From contig JAPQWV010000332.1 in NCBI GenBank assembly GCA_027422505.1, positions 124,001-188,000 of the forward strand: a stretch of 64,000 bases of DNA. Direction: 5' to 3'. The stretch is from Craterostigma plantagineum (taxonomy: Eukaryota > Streptophyta > Magnoliopsida > Lamiales > Linderniaceae). Below are positions 10,384 through 22,139 of this stretch, piece after piece (position 1 is the stretch's first letter; each line of letters opens with the position of its first letter). The position numbers and the translations under genes are program-made. The notes under the pieces were generated by a model. That model made no database searches, was not told where the DNA came from, and saw only the letters and a program-made list of their open reading frames with translations.

Positions 10384-12400
10384 TTGATATCAATTACTCT
10401 TATCAGCTTCTCCTTTCGGCTATTCTTGGAAGTTGCACTGAGACTATCCAGTCGATCTTGGCCTCGACATCCACATCACAACAAGCTTGGGAGTCTTTTT
10501 GACAAGTTATGCCGGATCTTCTTTATCTCGCATTATTCATCTCAAATCAAGACTCGCCAAGAACCCCAAAGGTTCACGCCCAATTAACGATTTCCTCCAT
10601 GAGATGCGATAGATTGCTAATGATTTGGCTCTTGTTCAAAGTCCAATTCAAGAGGAGGATCTAACAATTCACATCTTGAGTCAACTTGGCGATGAATTCA
10701 ACAGTATCGTTGCGGCGATAAAGGTTCGTGAAACCCCCATATCCTACAATGAGTTATTCTCTAAATTGGTTGATTTTGAACGAGCCCTAAAGGAACAAGA
10801 AATTATCCCGACCGTTGTTACCGCCAACAATACACAATGGTTCACCCCGGGTTCTCCCTCTGGCCAACAGTCGTCACCGGCGCTCCACTACGGTACTGTT
10901 CAGCTAACAACTCCAGGCGTGGTCGAGGATCTGGTCGCAGCTCTTGGTCATCACAAGGTGGTGGGCGCAACGCCCGATCTGTGCAGTTCTGTAACTTCTA
11001 CAATATTCCTGGTCCCCAGCCGTTTTCTTCGTGATCACAACATCCAACTTGTAGCGCCTGCCTTTGTGCCTGGCCATGCGCCCGCTGTTAATGCTACAGT
11101 ACCTCACGGTGCACCATCTGCGCCATCACGGTGGTTGATGGATAGCGGCGCCTCACACCACACCACAGCGCCGTCCACCTTGCAATCCTACTCGGATTAC
11201 GGTGGCCCCGATGAGGTCTTTCTGGGTAACACTACATCACTCCATATATCTCACACAGGTTATACACACTTACCCACTACCGCTCGCCCTTTAAAACTCA
11301 CCAGCGTTCTTTGCGTTCCGCACTTACATCTCAATTTGATTTCTGTAGCTAAACTTTGCAAAACTAACCCTGTTTCTGTTGAGTCTTTTGACACTCATTT
11401 TCTGGTGAAGGATCGCAGCACGGGGGCGCCTCTAATGAGAGGCATGAACGCCAATGAGTCTGTACTGGTTCCTAGGCACTGGTTCTCCATACCAGCCTCA
11501 AATAAATGTTATGTCTGTACTGGTTCCTAGGCACTGGCATCACAAATTCGATCATCCTTCGACCTCTATCTTCCATTATCTATTGAGTCAGTTAGGTTAT
11601 TCTGCTTCGTCTAAAGATCCCTTACATTGTTTCTTGTTCTATGCATAAAAGTCATAAGCTTCCATTTGGTCAAAATTCCTTTGAAAGTACTATGCCATTA
11701 CAGTTATTGTATTCCGATGTTTGGTGATCCACTCAGACCTCAGTTGATGATTTTCGTTTCTATGTCATATTTGTGGATTTCTATACTAAATAAACGCGAT
11801 TGTCCCCATGAAAAGAAATATGAGGTTGCTCTTATTTTTCCAATATTAAAAAATTTGGTGGAAAAATATTTGGTCATAACATCGTCTCTGTTTTCTCAGA
11901 TAATGGCGGAGAGTACATCAAACTAATCCCTTATTTCAATTCATGTGGCATCTCACATTTCACTACCCCTCCCCATACTCCCAAACAAAATGGGGTTGCT
12001 GAAAGACGTCATCGTCATATAGTTGAAACAGGCTTGAGTCTTCTTCACTTTGTAGGTCTTCCACTAACCTACTGGTCTTATGCCTTTCAGACTGCCGTTT
12101 ATCTTATTAATCGACTTCCTACCCCAATCCAACAACTTCATACTCTATTTCAGTTACTTCACCAAAAACCTCCAAATTATCACAAGCTTCAGCCATTTGG
12201 GTGTTTGTGCTACCCGTGGCTTCGTCCGTACTCTGCGTCAAAGTTACATCCACGATCTAAACCACCTCTTTTTAGGATACTCCACCTCTCAATCCGCTTA
12301 TAAGTGTTTAGACCCCACTCACAATCGTCTTTATTTGTCTCGTCATGTCAAGCTCGTGCAGGACATTTTTCCAGAAAAGCTGCGCAATACAACTTCGGAG
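10384..12400 (+). pseudogene. Decayed Ty1/copia retrotransposon gag-pol
   Basis: Order of remnants on the plus strand: a UBN2-type gag segment (about 10625-10830, QEEDLTIHILSQLGDEFN); an aspartic protease with WLMDSGASHH (about 11133-11162) and the downstream LKLTSVLCVPHLHLNLIS; pre-integrase and integrase fragments with SDNGGEY (about 11896-11916) and TPKQNGVAERRHRHIVE (about 11979-12030); then the NRLPTP region. The order gag-PR-INT is that of copia. Reverse transcriptase and RNase H are absent, several frame changes and stops interrupt the reading, and flanking LTRs were not recognised. Confidence 0.85.
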
Positions 12401-12757
12401 TTCAGCGACCTCGTGCGCGACGATGCCACCACCTCGAAGGTCCTTTCCCCTTCACCACCTCTCGTGTCACCTCCACTTCTTCCACCAACATTACCATCTC
12501 CACGTATTATTCCCCAACAGCAGTCAAACACCTCCCAACCATGAAGGTTACATTAGAAAAGTAAATTTAGTAGGGACATTCAGTTGGATGTTGCGTGGAG
12601 TCTTGGAGAATGAGACATTCTCATTTCCCCAGGAATCAGGATACGAACCTTATTATCAGTTATAAGACATCCCAACTTTCAGTTGAATTGAACTCATCTT
12701 TATGGATTCCACAGCACAGAGAACGATTTTAAGGAGATAGAGTGAGAGGAGTGTAAT

Positions 12758-13075
12758 TAGGGATGTCAGTGGGGCGGGTTCAGCAAGACCCGAGACCCGC
12801 CCCGCCTGAGGTTTGAACCCTATTTGGAGTTTGAACCGATGACATTTTTTAAATAGAAACTTATCCACTAGACCACAAAGTTTTTTATTAGTACTTCGAA
12901 CACTTCTATATATCTATAATAAAAGAAAATAGAAATAAATTTATATATAAAATATATATCGGGGCGCGTCTCGGGTCGAGTCTCGGGTCGGGGTAAGCAA
13001 ATAGTAAAAAACATCCACTTTATCAGGGGCGGGTCTAGGTGGGCCGAGTCTAGACCTGCTCCATTGCCATTCCTA
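12758..13075. mobile_element. hAT-type MITE (TAGGGATGTCA family)
   Basis: Starts TAGGGATGTCAGTGGGGCGGG and ends with the inverse, CTCCATTGCCATTCCTA. Flanks read GTGTAAT (12751-12757) and GTGTAAC (13076-13082), an imperfect 7-8 bp target duplication. AT-rich core, no coding capacity, 318 bp. Member of the same G-rich family as 38213-38724. Confidence 0.75.
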
Positions 13076-13125
13076 GTGTAACGTACCATTAGAACTATCT
13101 ATAGAGTTGTTGATAAGTTGAATTA

Positions 13126-13900
13126 GGAGTGTAAACGAACCGAGCTGCTCGCGAGCAACTCGATCAAAGCTTGATTTGAGCTCAGTCAAAATCGAGCTCT
13201 GGCCGAGCTCGAGCTGGCTTGTTGGCAATCGAGTCGAGGTCGAGCATATCACATGTGGACTCGTGGCTCTTCTAGCTCTTATCGAGCCGACAATTTTATT
13301 TTTTAATATATTAAATATTGTGTATGTTATATTAAATTACAATCTTTTCTTTTATACCGAACTCGAGTTCAAGCTCGAATTCGAGCCCAGATACCCCGCC
13401 TTTTGCTAAGCTTTTCGAGCCGAGACGAGCTTCAACGTTTTTAAATGAGCTCAACTGGAAACTAACCTAATCGAACCGAGCTCGAGACTGGCCACATTCC
13501 AATTGGTAGAATTTCTCTTTAAAGAACAATATTTGAAATTATGTCAACGCAATTAGGGATGTCAACTGGGCGAGTTTCAAGCGGGGTCTCAGCCCCACGT
13601 GGATCCCTGCCCTTGGTTTGAGACATTTTCTTTCTAATATTGCAAGCATCATTTATATTTATAATGTATATTAACATGAGTATTTGTTTAATTTATAACA
13701 CTGAGTCTCCTGAAAATTGGTCGAGGATTCCAACAGAGTGGGGATAATAAATTTCTGTCCCCACAACAAACTCTTATAATTGACGTGTTCGGGCTCGTCG
13801 AGTTTTTCAGCTGGAGCTCGGCTTCCGTTCGAGCTCTTTAATGAAAAATAGCAAAAGATTAGTAAGAAAATATTAAAGAAAGCTGCTAAGCTGAGTCGTG
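13126..13900. mobile_element. Cluster of degenerate GAGCTCG-rich MITE fragments
   Basis: From 13126 to 13500 GGAGTGTAAACGAACCGAGC faces GAGACTGGCCACATTCC, weakly inverted ends around a GAGCTCGAG-rich body. From 13553 a second piece begins AGGGATGTCAACTGGGCGAG and fades by about 13780, and 13785-13840 again has GAGCTCG motifs. No clean target duplications, so these are old or broken insertions. Confidence 0.5.
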
Positions 13901-13902
13901 AG

Positions 13903-14386
13903 TAGAGCTGGCAATTGGGCTCGCGGCCCGCGGGTTGCCATTTTCAAGCCCGACGGGCAGCGGGCCTAAGCAGGCAAGCCCGCACGGGCCTAGGCAGGCA
14001 AGCCAGTTCGGGCTTGGCGCCAGTGTAATAAATAATTTTTTATTAAACATTGGTATATAATTATATTATATAGGTTTTAAAATATTTTTGACCTCCAATT
14101 TTTAATTTAATCAAGTTTAATGATATAAATAAATTATTATTAAAAAGATTAGATTTGATTAGTATTAATTTCTAGCTTAAAATTTAATTTTTATTTTTTC
14201 TATTTTTTTATTTTTTTATCATTGTTTTTATTTTGGGAAGGCCAACGTACATACCGCCTGTAGGGCGGGTGAGCCTTCATTTTTAGTCCCGCCGGACTGG
14301 CGGGCTTACCTGAGCCCGTCCCGACAAAGGCGGGCTTTAACAGGCTACGGGCCGGCCCAGTCCTCCGACCCGTTTTGACAGCTCTA
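13903..14386. mobile_element. hAT-type MITE (TAGAGCTGGCAA family)
   Basis: Ends TAGAGCTGGCAATTGGGC and GACCCGTTTTGACAGCTCTA are inverted matches. Flanks GTCGTGAG and GTGGTGCG share 6 of 8 bases, consistent with an aged 8-bp target duplication. The 484-bp body has GGCGGGC/GCCCGC arms and an AT-rich centre without genes. Confidence 0.75.
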
Positions 14387-14429
14387 GTGGTGCGCTTTCG
14401 AACTATCACGAGCGAGCTCATTATGCAAG

Positions 14430-14443
14430 CACACACACACACA

Positions 14444-14483
<40 letters not shown>
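14430..14483. repeat. (CA)n(TA)n compound microsatellite
   Basis: An ACACACACAC run passing into (AT)n, about 54 bases. Confidence 0.95.
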
Positions 14484-14485
<2 letters not shown>

Positions 14486-14689
14486 TGCAAATATCATTAA
14501 ATTGCAAACTTGGCGTGATAGGTACAAGCATGATAAATAAAAGGTGTAATTACGAGTCAGGCATCAAAAGATGTTTTAAAATAAGTTTCATACCCTGTCA
14601 CAAAAAACTATTGTTTAAAGGGCCCAATCTTTTTATAAAAGTTAGATATAAGGAACTAGATTTACACACACTAGTGCAGAATTGCACAT

Positions 14690-15020
14690 GGGCGACGGTT
14701 GTTATTGGTCATGGGCGACGATTTTAAGGCATCCCCAGATCCCCGTCGCCCATCTGCAGGATTTTGCGACGGATGCACACACGACGCCGAACAAATTATG
14801 GGCGATGGGTTTTACAGAAACCGTCGCCCACGATCGTCAGTTGGGTACTTTATTTTTTATCATGGGCGATGGTTTCTTAGACTGCAACCATTGCCCATGA
14901 GTTTTTATGTACTTATGTACTCATGGGCGACGTGTTTTGCCAAAAAAACCGTCGCTCATGATATAATATTAATTTTTTAAAATAAATTAAGGGCGACGGC
15001 TCCTACGTAGGAACCGTCGC
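14690..15020. repeat. Left subterminal GGGCGACGG repeats of the CACTA element
   Basis: At least seven GGGCGACGG/CCGTCGCCC units in both orientations, commonly paired as hairpins around 10-20 bases of variable sequence. In En/Spm-type elements such units are TNPA-type binding sites; the binding role here is by family analogy. Confidence 0.85.
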
Positions 15021-15205
15021 CTATACCTATATTTTTTTAAAAAAATATTTTCTCTTTTTTATTTATGCCCCAACAATCAATTCCAAAATCAACAATGAAA
15101 CCAAAATAACAATAACAATCATTCAATTACTAATAATCGTAAATAAAATCAACAGTTTAGGATATAATATATACGAAAAAATGAAGGACTATAAAAAATT
15201 CACCT

Positions 15206-15777
15206 GAAAGTCCGCGGCTTCCCTAGAGTTCCTCCACGCCTGCAATCCTTCATGACTGAGGTGCTCGTACTCATTACCAACTCAGGCCCTTTCTTCTTCT
15301 TCTCCTTGACAGCATATTTGTGCTTCCAATTCTTGCGAAGCTCATCGGCTTTCTTGAGGACCTTCTTCTTTATAGCAGGATCATCAGGCAAGTTCCAGGT
15401 CCCCTGATAATATATTTTGGGTATAATATCAATTATTATACAACAGATAACGAACACAAGTAAAATAATCACTAAATTACGTTAATGTCTGCCCAAAGTT
15501 CCTCCTTGAGCCCGACTCGATCTCACGCCAATTGGTCACGTAGTCGGTAACCTGTGATCTTGTCACATGACCAATGTAGTTGCTAAACTTCACTCTGGTA
15601 TCATTGTCAGGGCCGATGCATGTACCGGCGTCGTCGAACTGCAAGATGCACTCATCCGAGTCAGCGCTCAACTTCCTATGTAGATTCTTCATGCTGTTCG
15701 GGCCTCTCTTGTGCCTATTCGTCCCGCTTGATTCGGTACCAGGAAGACGTGGGGGGATCCGAAGACATTGTACCTGA
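15206..15777 (-). pseudogene. CACTA accessory protein remnant (plant Ptta/En/Spm transposase)
   Basis: Minus-strand exons encode CLRIPPRLPGTESSGTNRHK, then an RKLSADSDECILQFDD block, a WREIESG region with an apparent frame slip to a KEELWADIN reading, a short intron (about 15408-15475, GTAATT to CAG) and GTWNLPDDPAIKKKVLKKAD followed by ELRKNWKHKY. This is the pattern of the plant Ptta/En/Spm accessory protein family found beside TNP2 in CACTA elements. It lies next to the left end, in the same orientation as the TNP2 remnant. The frame slip suggests it is not intact. Confidence 0.72.
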
Positions 15778-15869
15778 AAAAATAACAAGAAAAGATTTAT
15801 TTAGCAACAAAACTATATATCTACGAAAATCTAAATTTTGAAACTATAATACTTACAAATTTTAGTTTG

Positions 15870-18740
15870 TCAACAATACATTCCCTCGTCGTGATTGGGA
15901 ACTATATATCTACGAAAATTTGTATCATCCTCCGTAATAGGGACGTGTTCCACATCGGTAGGAAATGGGAATGTCTCATCGCTTCTGTCATAGTCCTCTT
16001 CATCATCCACATCACCGATGCCAACAACACTTCCCTTTCCTTGAAGAACAATATGCCATCCACTATTAGCAGGATCTTCAACGTAGAATACTTGTTTCGC
16101 TTGCACTACGAGAATGAAAAGGGTCGTCCACATAACCCACTTTCTGTAAGTCCACTATTGTTAATCCTAACTCTGGACCTATCCGAATGCCTCGCCTGTT
16201 ATCAGCCCACTGACAACGTAGTAAAACAAATTTTAAGTTGTTCTTGTAGACGAGTTCACATATTTCTTCGATAAATTCATAATATGAACTTGCATTGCTC
16301 GTAACTTGAGCATCCTTTCCACGAGATACTCCTCGACAATGCAACTAATGTGACACCACTGTTCTACGATGCACTCCTATCATCTCGCCTTTTTGTATAA
16401 AACGTGTACCCATTAATATCATAACCTTCATATGTCGCAACTGTCCATTCGGGTCCCCATGCCAGCCATTTTATCATCTCACTACAATCTGATCTGGTGT
16501 CTGCATAAAGTGCCATCGTTCAGAACCAGCCTAAAAATAGTCTGTTATGCTCATTTATGTACCACAACTCCGATTTTTTAGGATTTTCGCGCCGTAAGCT
16601 GGCCATGTGCTCCTCCATAAACGGGTGCACTTCAGGAATATGACGCAACACGAGGAAATGTGCAATGTTCCATAGTTCTCGCGATACTGTTTTGTACTGT
16701 TGTTTCGTCAATGGTTTTCCTCCTAGTCGTCCATCGTGGCAAGACGTAGGTATCCCAACCGCTTTAACATTTGCCAAGTACGAAGAGCAAAACTCAACAC
16801 ATTCCTTTGTAGTGTATCCTTCAACTATGCTACCTTTCGGACTATACCGATTTCTAACATGTCCCTTAAGGATCTTCATATACCTTTCAAATGGATATAT
16901 ATATATATATATATATCTCATGTACACGGGGCCACATATCTTGATTTCTTGAACTAGATGAACGACTAGATCTACCATTATGTCAAAAAAAGACGGAGGA
17001 AAGAACATCTCGAAGCAGCACAATGTTATTACAACATCTGCTTGTAGCTCGTCTAGTACCTCGGGATCAATAACTTTATTGCATATTGCGTTGAAAAGAA
17101 ACACAATTTTAAAATGCAATGACGAACAACCACGGATTGCGATCAGCAGTAGATGATGCATCAATGCATGACAGTCATGAGACTTGTACCCCAACAGTTT
17201 CAAGTCTTTCATCGAGACATATCTCCTTATGTTACTGGCATAAGCGAATGGAACTTTAATACCTTTTAGACACTGGCAAAAACTTAACTTCTCAGCCCTG
17301 CTAAGTGTGAAGCAAGCTGGGGGAAGGAAAGTCTCTTTCCCTTTTCGATCGGTGCTAGCCCAGGCCTCATTCGAAGTTCGACCATGTCAAGCCTGGCTTT
17401 TAGTCCATCTTTTGTCTTACCAGGCATATTTAAAAGAGTGCCTACAATGCTATCACACACATTTTTTTCAACGTGCATCACATCAATGCAGTGTCTGACG
17501 TCGAAGTTCTCCCAATAAGGTAGTTCCCAAAATATTTATCGTTTTTCCACACATTGCCGTCTTTCGATATTTTACACTTCTTACCAAACTGAGTATTGAT
17601 GTGTGTGACGATATCACTCAATTCCGTGCCATTCAACGGTATTGTAGCCCTTGATGTCTCGCTTTCCCCGTTAAACAGTGGTAGAAGCTTTTTCTTCATT
17701 CTATATCGTGGGTACGTGGTAGGAATTTCGGATGGCCCATGTAGGTGTGTTTCCTGCAGTTGTTCAACCACTGACTATCCATATTATCCCCACAAATTGG
17801 ACACGCTTTCTTGCTTACACTATAGCCAGACAGATTCCCGTAAGCCGGGAAATCATTTATGGTACAGAATATCATGGCGCATAGCGTAAACCATGATCTG
17901 TTTGATGCATCGTACACTTCAACTCCTTTGTACCATAGTGCTTTCAGATCGTCGATCAACGGAGCCAAGTAGACATTGATGTCATTTCCGGGTTGTTTTG
18001 GACCGGAGATTAAACACGAGAACATGTATTTTCTTTCCATCGTAAGCGACAGAGGGAGGTTATACATACAAAGCAGCACTGGCCAAGTACTGTGACGGCT
18101 GCTCAAATCGCCAAAAGGTGTTTATCCCATCAGTGCAAAGCCCAGCCGGAGATTTTGCGCCTCACCTCCAAATTCAGGATACATCGAATCAATGTTCCTC
18201 CACTGCAGAGAATCCACCGAATGTCTCAATTTTCCATCCTTTTTCCTTTCCTCATCATGCCATCAAACATCTTAGCATAGACGACATTTGAGGAAATGTG
18301 TTTTAGTCTCGGAATTATTGGTAAGTACCACAAAACTTTAGCAGGGGGCCTCATTATGTGTTTTCGTCTTTTCTCTTATAATGCCAGGTGTCGCACGTCG
18401 GGCACTTATCTGCCGACTCGTAATCTCCCCTATTAAGTATGCAGTCGTTCGGACAGGCGTGTATTCTTTCGTACTGTAAATTCAATGGGCACAATAGCTT
18501 CTTTGCCTCGTAGGTCGACGTCGGAAGCTCATTGCCATCTGGAAGCATATCCGCGAGTATTTCTAAAAGCGTTGAGAAACACTTGTCTGAAATACCAAAT
18601 TTAGCCTTAACATTCAGGAGCTTGAAGACATCAGACAACTTTGTGTATTATGACGCGGTGTACAAAGGGATATTGTTATCCCTAACAAGCCTGTCAAATA
18701 TGGGAGGACGTACTTCAAAATCCTCATGGACATCACGCAG
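15870..18740 (-). pseudogene. TNP2-type CACTA transposase, main part, broken
   Basis: In protein order from 18740 downwards: NLQYERIHACPNDCILNRGD with CPTCDTWHYKR (about 18365-18500); CMYNLPLSLTMERKYMFSCL and SGPKQPGNDINVYLAPLIDD (about 17930-18070), typical of the TNP2 catalytic region; ACPICGDNM (near 17780-17800); GYKSHDCHALMHHLLL (near 17145-17195); a DUF4218 segment GHVRNRYSPKGSIVEGYTT (near 16800-16870); and a DUF4216 segment with YVEDPANSGWHIVLQGKG (about 16040-16090). Several frame breaks separate these blocks, so no active transposase is made from this copy. Its 5' part continues beyond the solo LTR at 21838. Confidence 0.85.
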
Positions 18741-18746
18741 CATGTC

Positions 18747-21700
18747 TGTAATACCCGAGTCCTGTGAGTAAGTTGGCCAATAAATTTGCATGCATATTAT
18801 GTGTCTATGTGATTTTATATTTAGTATTTATTTAATTTCGTGACTACATGATATCTAATATTATAAGTTTGAAATTTAGGGTTTGTTCAATGTTGAATTT
18901 TATAGTGTTTCTATAAGAATCTCGAAAGATTTTTGGTAACAATTAGGAAAATGTCGAAATGAGGATTGAAGTGAAATTTGAATGAGAATGTCGGAATGTT
19001 AGTGTGAAGAGAATGTCGAGAAGTATGTGTAAGGAGATTTCGAGATTTTTAATAAATGTTGAAAGATGATCTCGAAAATAATGTCGAGATATTTATGTGT
19101 GATGTTGTTTCGAAATTTATGAGAATGTCGACATGAGTTTATTCATTTTAAGATAATGCTTTGAAATTTTGTCTCGACCTCTTATATATATAGATACATG
19201 TCGAAATCTTTATGATAATTTTCAAAACATAGCTCGAGATGTATTGGGAAATCGATAGTGAGATTTGTGAGATGGATTCGAGATTTAATTATAAAGATTG
19301 AGATAAGTCCAAACAATTGAAACTAAAGTGAAGGTAGAAAGCAACTTAAAGTTAAGATAATAATATATTAATCATCATATGTAGGGATTAGGACATATTA
19401 ATTTCACATGGCTCGACAATTTAGCTAACAAGAAAAGTAAAGTGAAGATGAGGATTAGGTTAATGTCTTTTGTCATTTATCTATTGTTGCACTCAAATTG
19501 ATAAATTAAGATAGAAAGATAACATTGATAGTCGACGAGAACTTAGAATTGGGAGAGAAAGAAAAGTTTGAACAAGTTGAAGTCGAAATTGAGCTTGGAG
19601 TAGGTATAAACTTCTTACCATAATCTTTATGTTTTAACTATGATTATATTTTAGGTTTTGTTAATTTGGAAGTTGCATAAAATCGTGTTTTATATGGATT
19701 TTGAGTTTTAGGGTTTTCATAATGTTTATAGTGTTCTTGAGAAAATGAGTTTTGATCGAAAGGTTTTAAGAGTTGAGATGAAATTTAAAGTGTTCTTGAT
19801 AGATAAGGTTTTGATCGAAAGATTATAAGGGTTTAAAATTAAATAGTGTTTGGTAAGGATTTCGAAATGCTTATATGTAGTTGGTTTGAGTTTTATGAAA
19901 ATGTCGATATGTATGTGAAGTTGTTAGATTGTTTCGAAAATTTTGATAAATATCGAAAGAAGATCTTAAAAATGTCGAGTGTTTGTATAAGGTTATTTCG
20001 AGATTTGTTAGGTGGGATTTCGAAATGTGATGTTGAGGATGTCGAACAAGATTTCGAAATTATTATGAAAATGTCGAGATGTTTGTGTAAGTTGTTTCGA
20101 GATTTATAAGAATGTCGATATGAGAATCTCGAGTAGGATATTGATATGTGTCTTAGGTGAAATGATTTCGAGTTTTGAGAATTTCGAATGAAAATCTCGA
20201 GTGTGTCTTAGGTGAAATACCGAAACTCCTTTAATAATGCCGAGATCCATTGTATAACTTGGTAAATGTCGAAACCTTGTTTGAATAATAAAGAATGATG
20301 TCTAGACTTCTATTGTGCAACTATCGAGATCATTAGTGAAAATGTTGAGATTTAATTGGTGTTGAAATCCTTATATAATGCACCTCAATATTTTATTCAC
20401 AATGTCGACATCTATGGGTATAATTTCTAAGCCATATGATCTCGAAGCCATATTCATAAGAAATTAGTGTATAAGTGTATGATTTCTAATTCAGCTCGAC
20501 ATCTATATCGAGATTCATCTCGAAGATATACTTTGAAACATTATATAATATGTTATATGTCGAGACTTATATCTAACCTAAACTCGAGTTTTGTGTCCAA
20601 ACTATGTCGAGAATTATCCATGTCGAGATCCACTAATAATACAATGTCGATATTAAATCTCGAGATTTAATTCAAAATGTTATATACTATTTTAAATTTT
20701 AAAGTTTTAATTTCGAAATTATAAAGTCAAAAATTAGGGTTTTCAAATTAAGCCAATTTCGTAGAGTTATAACTAGACTAACAAACCCTAATTTGATATG
20801 TCTTTATACTTAGGGTTCGAAGGTTAGCAACTTACAATACGATAAGCTAATAGCTAAGGATATCAGGTAAGTGGGAATTTCACCTACAACACATAAATTG
20901 CTTGATATGTGTAATGTTACGTGACTATGTGCTTCGATGAGAATATGTGACTTGAATTATTTGTTATATACGATGGTTTGGTAAGTATTTGTTGCATTAT
21001 ACATGGAGCATATTGCATGTGCACGCACGAATCATACTGAGTATGTTGAGGAATGAGCGTGCATTGTACTACTCGAGTTGAAAGCGAATTATATGTAATG
21101 TAGATGAATGAGAATATAGCTACTTCTACAAAGGCACCATGACGGGGGTAAAACCGTCGAATATATTTACCTAAGTTATTTAGGTAATGGGAAGGCACAT
21201 AGTACAACATAGTGCCAGGAAAGTGGTTAGATAGAGGGGCGACCTGGTGAATGATAAGACTGCAGATAAATCCTAGTTTTATCCTAGCCAGTGTGGGCCG
21301 ACTATCGTATTTTATCCGTATTGGATTTGAGCTCATGATTTGATGGTGCGCTTAGTAGGTAGCTATGGGCCCTGATGAAGATGAGAAATAGATGAGTATA
21401 ATGTGAGGATACGGGTATTAGAAAGCATTGGCGCGGATGCCTTTGCTATTTTGGCACGTGCATACATGCATATTTACACTTACAGAGCTTTATAGCTCAT
21501 CCCATGTTTTTATGTGTTGTAGACGTAGCGAATCCGGTACGTAAATGTTTGATGACGAGGCTGGTCCTTCTGGAACTTCCGGTGACTTTTGAGGGTGGTG
21601 TGTACATGGATGCGACCTGTGCGGCGGGCGTTATGTTTAATTATGTTGTGTTTTGTAAAATAAGTTTGTATCGTATGTAAAATTTGAACAATGTTTATGT

Positions 21701-21833
21701 TGTAAAATAGCTGTGTGTGGGGTGCTTTGTAAAATCGAAAATTCTATCGGTGTTTCATATGTAATATATTTTATATTCTATTTAGTCACGTAAGTTACCG
21801 TAAGAAAATAGTAGTAGATGGCGGGGCGCCACA
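18747..21833. mobile_element. Solo LTR, 3.1 kb, inserted in the CACTA transposase gene
   Basis: Starts TGTAATACCCGAGTCC and ends GGCGGGGCGCCACA, with 5-bp target duplications ATGTC at 18742-18746 and 21834-21838. No second LTR, primer-binding site or gag-pol is present, so it is the product of LTR-LTR recombination. TGTAATACCC...CCACA ends suggest a Ty3/gypsy-type LTR. The body between about 18950 and 20650 is crowded with TCGAGAT and TCGAAAT motifs. The insertion splits the 5' part of the transposase reading frame. Confidence 0.9.
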
Positions 21834-21837
21834 ATGT

Positions 21838-22136
21838 CCTCGATACGATCATTATTGTCGCCTGAAGACCTTCAGCTACGACATCGTCCTCTAGAGTCCT
21901 CGATACGATCATTATTGTAGTGGCACTCTTGTACTAGTTCTGACACCCGCAGAACTAGCATCATTGACGACTGCTTCACCGTGTCATATCCAATTTGTAT
22001 ACCCAGGTTTGAAACCGACTATTAGCAAATGTTCCTTCACAACGTAACTATTCCACCAGTTCATGTTATTGCAATTACGACAAGGGCACGGAATCTTCGA
22101 TTGCTTTTTCCTACGATTCTGTTCAGCACATCTCAT
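21838..22136 (-). pseudogene. N-terminal part of the TNP2 transposase (transposase-associated domain)
   Basis: The minus strand reads KQSKIPCPCRNCNNMNWWNS followed by HLLIVGFKPGYTNWIWHGE, the Transpos_assoc zinc-binding domain that begins plant TNP2 proteins. It is in the same orientation as the remnant at 15870-18740 and is separated from it only by the solo LTR. A 22-base segment TCCTCGATACGATCATTATT(GT) occurs twice (21837 and 21897), 60 bases apart. A possible ATG lies at 22136. Confidence 0.8.
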
Positions 22137-22139
22137 AAA

